From: Guyanagaster necrorhizus
Taxonomy: Eukaryota; Basidiomycota; Agaricomycetes; Agaricales; Physalacriaceae
NCBI RefSeq assembly: GCF_019112545.1
Contig: NW_025064897.1
Location: forward strand, 731,917 to 795,916
DNA: 64,000 bases
Direction: 5' to 3'
Below are positions 57,690-64,000 of the stretch, piece by piece. Below the pieces are notes generated by a model. It was not told the DNA's origin. It did not search any database and worked only from the letters and a program-made list of their open reading frames with translations. Each line of letters begins with the position of its first letter. Positions within the stretch are counted from its first letter, which is position 1. The position numbers and the translations under genes are program-made.

Positions 57690-59470
57690 GTTCATTGTTG
57701 ACTGAGCACAGAGACTCTGGGGCAGTGTAGGAACTTACTAGAATACTATATAAACACATCACTTATAGTATATAAGTAGCTAGAATTTTTCCAATATGAA
57801 GAAACTTGCTACAAACCCCAACTACAGTTGTGTAATACAACTCTTCTATACTCATCTACAACTCTTATCTCAATCCCAAACCTCAACAGATTATGGAATC
57901 CGACCCTACAAACATACATTGATGATATAACACACACAACCACTTGCTTTACACAACTTACACATTTTCTAGTCATACATTATGTTTACACCATCTGATT
58001 CCATTCCATCATTGTTATTTTGCTTTGGGCTCTTATGGGAAAACAATTGGATTATATAGAAGCATTGAGTGACAGATATACTATAAGAATGAGGTCTCAT
58101 GAAGTATGCCAAAGGAGGAGAAGCAAGGCTAGTGCCTGCAGACTCCAAGAAATCAACAGAAGATGAAATAGAGAAAATGCAGAAATAGGACAAGGTGGAC
58201 AGAAAAGCATAGACACAAATTGAGCTGATACTGAGTGATTCACAGATGATTCAAATTTCTGGAGCCATTACAACAGCTGATATGTGGAAGCAGCTGAAGT
58301 TAGTGAAAGAAGCTAGAAGGAAGTTGGGGATACTCTCATTTTGTTACTGTCTTTATAGGACAACTGCAGATGAATCTACTGATATTGTAGAGCATGTAAC
58401 TGAAATGTGATGCATACAGAAGGAGTTAGACATACTCAGAAGTCATGTTTCAGATGATGACTTTCTTATGCTGCTGATAACTTCACTGTCTGAATCCTAG
58501 AACCAATTTATGACTGCATACCTTGGTTCTACAGAGAATAATCCAACTGTAACATCTCATGAATTTATAGCCATTATTTTAGAGGAAAACAGATGTCAAT
58601 TGGAGAAGGCAGGAGGCAAGGAGAGTGCACTATATGGCCATAAGAGGAAAATTCCATGGAAAGTATTGAATTTGTCAAAGAGAAGTGATAATTCAGATGA
58701 AGATTCTTGCTGAAATTGCAAGAAACCTGAACATCAAGCAAAGGATTGCTGGTACAAAAGTGGCAGAACTGAAGAGAAAGGTTCAGGCAAACAAGAAGAA
58801 AGAAAGGTCAAACCAGATAAAGAAAATAAGTACTAATCAAGACTTGACAAATTCCTACTACAACTTGCAGACCAGTCTAAAATTTGCAAAGGATGATTGA
58901 CTTGCAGACTCTGAAACTACACTGCACATCTGTAATAACATCCATTCATTCATAGACTTCACACTCTTGATGGAATTCTCAATCAGTGGGATAGGAAATC
59001 AGTCAGTTAAAGCCCTAGAATGAGAAGCAGTAGTTTTAGAAGCTACAGTGGACAAAAACACATTCATACATCATCTCAAAGACACTCCATATGCTCCAAA
59101 TGCAATTAACAATCTCATATCTATTAGCTGACTTGATGATGCTGGACTGAAGGCCAAATTCTTCAATAGAGAAGTAACATTCCTTTATAACAGTGGTGCA
59201 GTGCTAGCAAAGAGAAAGAATGTAAATCAACTTTACCTCATGAAAATGTAAGCATAAATGAATCCAGAGAGGTCACATATTACTAAAGGAAGTGAAAACA
59301 CTTAGAATTCATAGCATCTTCAATATGAGCATCTTGGAAAGAAGGGATTAAAGCAACTAGAGAAGGATGGTATCATTTCAGTTGACTAAGACTCACCATC
59401 ATTATCCCAATGCAAGGCATGCATACTATCAATGAACAACAATCTACCAGTATGATAAGTAATCAATGAG
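57690..59470 (+). mobile_element. dead Ty1/copia element 1 (LTR end, gag, protease, start of integrase)
   Basis: LTR-like part with TATATAAA-type box near 57750 and an end near 57893. Gag-like reading from about 57990 with ISGAITTADMWKQLK and IVEHVTEM. A CCHC knuckle at about 58710 reads NCKKPEHQAKDCW with the first Trp turned to a stop. Protease-like ADSETTLHICNN follows near 58900 and a pre-integrase stretch (HLGKKGLKQLEKDG) near 59330. About one stop per 60-100 codons, mainly TGA and TAG where Trp or Gln is expected. Confidence 0.75.
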
Positions 59471-59689
59471 TAGTAATATAATTAAAATATGCATCTCAGT
59501 CTTTACTCATAATAGTGATAAAAGACTGGGGTGTGAATAAAAGAAGACAGATGGAAGTAAGTATAGAAATAATCAAGCAGAAATGTATGAACTTATAAGT
59601 AAATTTAGAATGAATGGATCAGTAACCCAATAAATAGGCATATGGCTGAATCTGTTGAATGAAACACATAATACCTGACATAATCCTGA

Positions 59690-61400
59690 CTATATTGTAT
59701 ACCATTCATTACAGACTCTTTTGTTTTTCTATATCCATAAACTTTATTCTGACAGTATATATACTATGTAGTTACTTCTGCAACCTCAGTTGTTTCACCT
59801 GTACTGTGCCAACTGAATTCTGATTATATTGTTCATCTTACATTAAGTTATGTGGCCTCATCCTAGCCTCTAAACCAGTTAAAGAGAACATGCAGTACAA
59901 TTTACCTACAAGAGCAACTCAATACCCATAACTATTTATATGAATAACTGTAAACTCTAACCATGTTGACAATGAGCCTTTCTATTACTCAACTCTCCAA
60001 AGCCTTCCAGTTCAATAGAAAGAACCTTGCATTTTGGCAGGTTAAGATCACTGAAATTATCAGTGATAAAAGCTTATGGGGATATGTGCATGAGACAATT
60101 CTATATCCACCTACCACTGAGGCAACTATAGGCACAACATCAACTACTGTATCACTCCCATCAGATCTCACACTACTATACTTGTCCACACCATTGTATG
60201 ATGAATGGAAATTCTATGACTCCCACATATGCTTGCATATCATTCTCAATGTCTCTGACTCTATTGAATTAGAGGTTAAAACAATGAGCACAGTAAAGAA
60301 GGCATAAGACTCACTAATAGACATCTATACTATTCCAAACAATATAGCACTATCTGAAGCTCAATAGATTCTTCAGAACACAGAGAATATAAAGAGTGCC
60401 AATATGAATGCTCACATCCAGGACCTCCACATAAAGCATACTGCTATTAATAACTTGTCTGAAACTGAACAGGAATTAACCAATAAAGATTTCCAAGGAA
60501 TCATCATATGCTTCCTCTCTCACAGTGCAAACTAGCTCTTGATCATACCTTCTTTGTACTAATGCAAGACATCAGTTCATAAATGTTCAACTCACAATAT
60601 TACAGATTGTTATTGGTCTGAGAGAGGAAAAGAGAGTTAGTTCCCTGACAATTTCAGAAGGAATAGATGGAATAACTAGGCAAATAACACAATATCCAGC
60701 ATACAAGCAGTGACAGCTCTCAACATATTCCAGGCAAACATGACAATAGCCCATATTCTCTATTGCATTTATAGCACATATAACAATGAATGGTGATAAG
60801 ACTAGCCAAGATGTGATGGTAAAGGAGGTGCTGCTCAAAGGAGATGTTACAGTATTCACTAGAGAGGATAATACCACATATACTCATCAGGCCAGAGATG
60901 AGCTGAGTGATGAGGAGATGCTGCATCTTGAAGATGTCAATAGCAACTCAGATGACTCAGATTAATTTGAGATAATCTGTTTACTAACCAATTCAGATTT
61001 TGAGGAGATTACTACCTCATCTATTTTAGAGTTTGATATACTTGATCTTAAGGAGATTGATAATAAAGCTCTGAATCTGGATCTCAGCCTCTTTGAGGTA
61101 AAGAAATTTATGTGATACACCTGTGACATACAAAGCATATGTATCAACAATGTTCAAGAGATAGAAACCAATCAAATCACTGCACTTTATGGATTCACAG
61201 GCTAGCAACCACTTTATAAAGGACTGAAAGAGTTTCACAGAGTATGCAGTACAGCTATTTCATGCTGGCTTCTTAGCAAAGCAGCTAGAGACCAGATTTG
61301 CAATTCTGAGAGTGGAAACAGCTAATAAACTATTCTGTTATATTAGATCTGCTCAGCATGTGATCCTATATATGTGATAAACTGATGCTGTATCATATTC
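59690..61400 (+). mobile_element. dead Ty1/copia element 2 (LTR, gag, protease)
   Basis: LTR-like 59700-59935, then a gag frame from 59963 (KAFQFNRKNLAFWQVKITEI, the UBN2/copia gag start) ending in a stop at 60307, after which the reading continues (SLIDIYTIPNNIALSEAQ). A protease-like FMDSQASNHFIKD lies near 61185-61225, where D-S-G-A would be expected. No polymerase seen. Confidence 0.7.
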
Positions 61401-61429
61401 ATAGAGTCATATCAGAGTCTACTTCTTTG

Positions 61430-62330
61430 TGTAGTTGGTATGTGTCAAGGCTCTAGAATAGCTAAGCTCAAGAGAAGAGAAGTACAGAATAAACTTATAG
61501 CTCAAAGCTAGACTACTACAGTGAAAGCTACCCTACTTATATACTGTCTGGATCATGATAAATATAATAGCTGCCTATTGTACTATTCTGTGCTATGCTG
61601 CTTGTTCTGCCTGGTCATTGGAGAGTAGACAATAGAGTGTTGTCCATGGGTGAAGTGACCAAGTACAATGGCACTTGCCTGTCTGTTGTGATTACATAAT
61701 CTCTCTACACCTACAGGTAGTTGCTCAAGATAAGAAAAAATCATAACATCATCCCTCTACTAAGACCATCATTCTGATGGGTTAATTAATGAAAATTTTA
61801 TAGTCACATATAGCATCATCTGCATTTATATCATATTCATATATCTATTGGTTAGATTCTGGTCTATAACCCTTTCACTTAACCAAGTAGTAGACAACAG
61901 TTCAGATGCTCCCATTATGTGCCTGAACCTTCTGTAGTTTATGGTCAAAAATCTACTCTACCTCATAATGTTCTTTGTTTTTGATCAAATTGGGCTCTGA
62001 AGAAGGAGAGGTTTTCTGGTTAGGAAAGGTGGATGTGACATAAGAAGTAAGGAGTGTTTCATTGAAAACTGGGTGAACATGCCAGAAATCAGGTAGTTTT
62101 AGATGGTATGTGGAGGTACTGACTTTTGTCAGAATCAAAAATGGTTCAGTGCATTTGTCAGCAAGTTTACATTTCAGATGAGGAAAGTGAAGATTGGTGG
62201 TGTCTAGTCAGACCTTATCATTGATAGAATAGTCATGCAAAAGTCAGTGGTGTTTATCATATTGTGTTGAGATAGCAATCTCAAGCAAGTATAAGAATAT
62301 ACTTGAAGATACAATGCCAGTCAGTGGCAG
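61430..62330 (-). mobile_element. dead Ty3/gypsy element with chromodomain (chromovirus type)
   Basis: Minus strand. From about 62330 downwards: FPHLKCKLADKCTEPF, ILTKVSTSTYHLKLPDFWHV and HPVFNETLL, the end of the gypsy integrase region. Then EHYEVE near 61953 and, with Trp codons now stops, YYLVK-stop-KGY and NADDAICDY, the shape of a chromodomain. The plus-strand segment 61444-61548 resembles 63826-63928 and may be LTR. Chromodomains steer such elements to heterochromatin. Confidence 0.65.
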
Positions 62331-62584
62331 CTGACTTAGATCATGATCCAGACTTATTTAGTATTTTGTAGAAAGATCTCAAAGTAGTACAGAATGTATT
62401 TAAGTAGAACATCTCTCTCTTGAGAAGCTAATTCTAATCCTCTGTATATTATTCTGCTCTCTACTTACAACAGATTATAGGCTTTAGCTATAACTGAACT
62501 TATATCACTACTCACTTTGCACTCTTTTGTACTTTACATACACATATAGGATCATATAGATAGTCAGTCCATATACAGAATTGA

Positions 62585-63724
62585 TTCCCTTAAGAGCCCA
62601 GAAAATTACCTGACATGAAAAATCAAGATGATTGATATCCTAACTGATTTAGAACTAATTGATTATGCAGATGAAAGCACTCTGGCCCTAGCAGACATGA
62701 CACTAGTGGCAGATTGGAAGAAGAGTGATAGAAAAGCTTTTTTGACAATAAGATTATGGGTTTCAGATGGTCTGCTGATATATATTGCTGGTTCAAAGAC
62801 TTCAGCAAAAGCCTGGGAAGCTCTGAAAGATATGTATGAGTCCAGGGGACCTATGAGAATTGTCTTTGTCAGAAGGAAATTCTTCAGAGCTCAGTGTAAA
62901 GAAGAAGGAAACATAGAGGAGCATATTAAGACTATAAGGTCCCATCAGAAGGAGCTGGCATCCTTTAAGCAGAAAGTTGAGAAGAAAGACTTCTCTATTA
63001 CACTGCTTATATCACTACTGGAATCATGGAATTCATTCATCCCATCAGTGAATACTGCTGACTTGAAAGATTCTTACAAGTTGATTTTCTGAATTCTTCA
63101 AGAAGACATTCAATTAAAGAAAAAGACTTCTGATCAGACTATGACACTTGCAGCATATGGCAAGAAGTCCAATCTGAAAGTCACATGTTACAGATATGAG
63201 AAAACTGGTTACATCAGAATAAATTGCTCAAATAGGAAGAAGAATTTCAGAAAGTCATAGAAAGAGAAGAGAAGGGGCTAGACTCAGGCATATATTGCCA
63301 AATCAGACTCAGAAGAAGATGACTATGCATTTTGTGCAATGGATGTTGCACTTACCTCACTCTCAGGAGTATCATAGCTAGAGGACTTTGGCACTATCAG
63401 ACATATAGTTAAAAATAGATTATATTTTTCTGACTATGTTGAGACCCCAGGACATAAAGTTATTGGTGTAAGCAAATCCAAAAGCTTAGAAAGAGAAACT
63501 GTTAAGATTAAAATAGTTGAAGGAGAAAAGATCACTCCAGTCACACTAAAGAAGTGTATTCACTGTCCTGACACACCATTCAATCTTATATCACTAGAGT
63601 GCATCACTGATGCTAGATTTGAACTCAAATTTAAAGAATCCAGAATAAATATTATTTCACCATATAGCAAGATAATTGGCCATGGAGATAAAATATCAAA
63701 GCTGTATAGCCTTGATATCTGTTA
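62585..63724 (+). mobile_element. dead Ty1/copia element 3 (gag, knuckle, protease)
   Basis: Reading from about 62585: SLKSPENYLT-stop-KIKMID (Trp to stop), then the best frame of the field, 62628-63092 (WEALKDMYESRGPMRIVFVR, EEGNIEEHIKTIRSHQKELA). A degraded knuckle (CYRYEKTGYIRINC) follows near 63190, then LEDFGTIRHIVKNRLYFSDY, a protease with D-S-G-A-T changed, and PFNLISLECITDARFELKF before the pol part stops at 63724. Confidence 0.72.
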
Positions 63725-63779
63725 AGCCTAAATTCCATGTGACAATCAACACATGATAAACAGTTTGGTATCTCACACT

Positions 63780-64000
63780 TCGGGTATGTCCGACTGAGTT
63801 CACTGATGTGATGAGAGTGTTGTGGGGTCAAGGCATTGCAAGTAGCAGGAGCTCGAGATAAGATGGTGAAGTAAAACTTTAGTTCGAGACTGGGGTATTA
63901 CAGTGAGAACTAAGCTACTTAAATACTGTTCTGTTATCACATTATAAATAACTGTTCACAAAAGATATTGTCTGCTGTAGAGCTGTTTCCCCTACCATTG
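63780..64000. other. terminal segment, LTR-like
   Basis: 63826-63928 resembles 61444-61548. CpG reappears here (CGGG, CCGA, CTCGAG, TTCGAG), where the other copy has CTCAAG and CTCAAA. Probably the edge of another element cut by the window end. Confidence 0.4.

Noticed and set aside
60587..60926. Minus-strand cysteine-rich frames
   Set aside because: They lie opposite the copia gag-protease relic, in CpG-free decayed DNA; the cysteines are a by-product of the base bias.

Overview
The window is nuclear DNA of a filamentous basidiomycete, most likely an agaricomycete. Almost every gene is broken by introns of 45-60 bp with short GT...AG consensus sites. The gene families fit as well: F-box proteins starting M-x-x-x-Y-D-L-P-N-E-I-L, a C-x4-C form of the DNL zinc finger, and the Zn2Cys6/fungal_trans regulators. 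Exon structures were rebuilt by hand from splice signals, frame continuity and remembered family consensus; no search was run.

Layout. 0-6 kb: an RTC4-like protein, then two tandem HSD17B10-like short-chain dehydrogenases. 7.8-26.9 kb is a dense housekeeping block: ZIM17, GRX5, an F-box protein, bifunctional purine enzyme ADE16/17, an HD-domain nucleotidase (10 exons, one of 17 nt), a secreted repeat protein, HGH1, SPT20, a second F-box protein, a maleylacetate-reductase-type dehydrogenase and one unrecognised gene. 27-31.4 kb: a decayed caspase-like gene and a decayed copy (A) of a segment found again at 49.2-53.5 kb. 31.6-45.5 kb: RPL23, three paralogous Zn2Cys6 transcription factors (two in tandem, the third inverted head to head), DED1 and SEC72. 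46.5-57.1 kb: two decayed kinase-like genes flanking the better-preserved copy B with two unknown genes, then an aldo-keto reductase. 57.3-64 kb: AT-rich nest of dead LTR retrotransposons.

The most unusual object is the minus-strand gene at 15319-17004. A signal peptide is followed by eight copies of a 17-residue module. Each module is its own 51-nt phase-0 exon, and each is preceded by its own near-identical 50-nt intron, so the DNA is a 101-bp exon+intron tandem array. The array carries K-K sites that Kex2 could cut, and it is followed by an Ala/Thr/Asp-rich domain. It looks like a secreted repeat-peptide precursor whose copy number can change by recombination or exon skipping without loss of frame. 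A 10-N assembly gap lies inside the array.

Other points of note: an identical-position 6-nt microexon inside the zinc cluster of all three transcription factors; GC-AG introns in one of them and in DED1; and a stretch of about 5.9 kb (57.9-63.8 kb) in which I find no CpG dinucleotide, with Trp codons turned to stops, pointing to methylation- or RIP-like mutation of the transposons. The genes do not form one pathway: the core is housekeeping, and the accessory material sits at 27-31 kb and beyond 46 kb.
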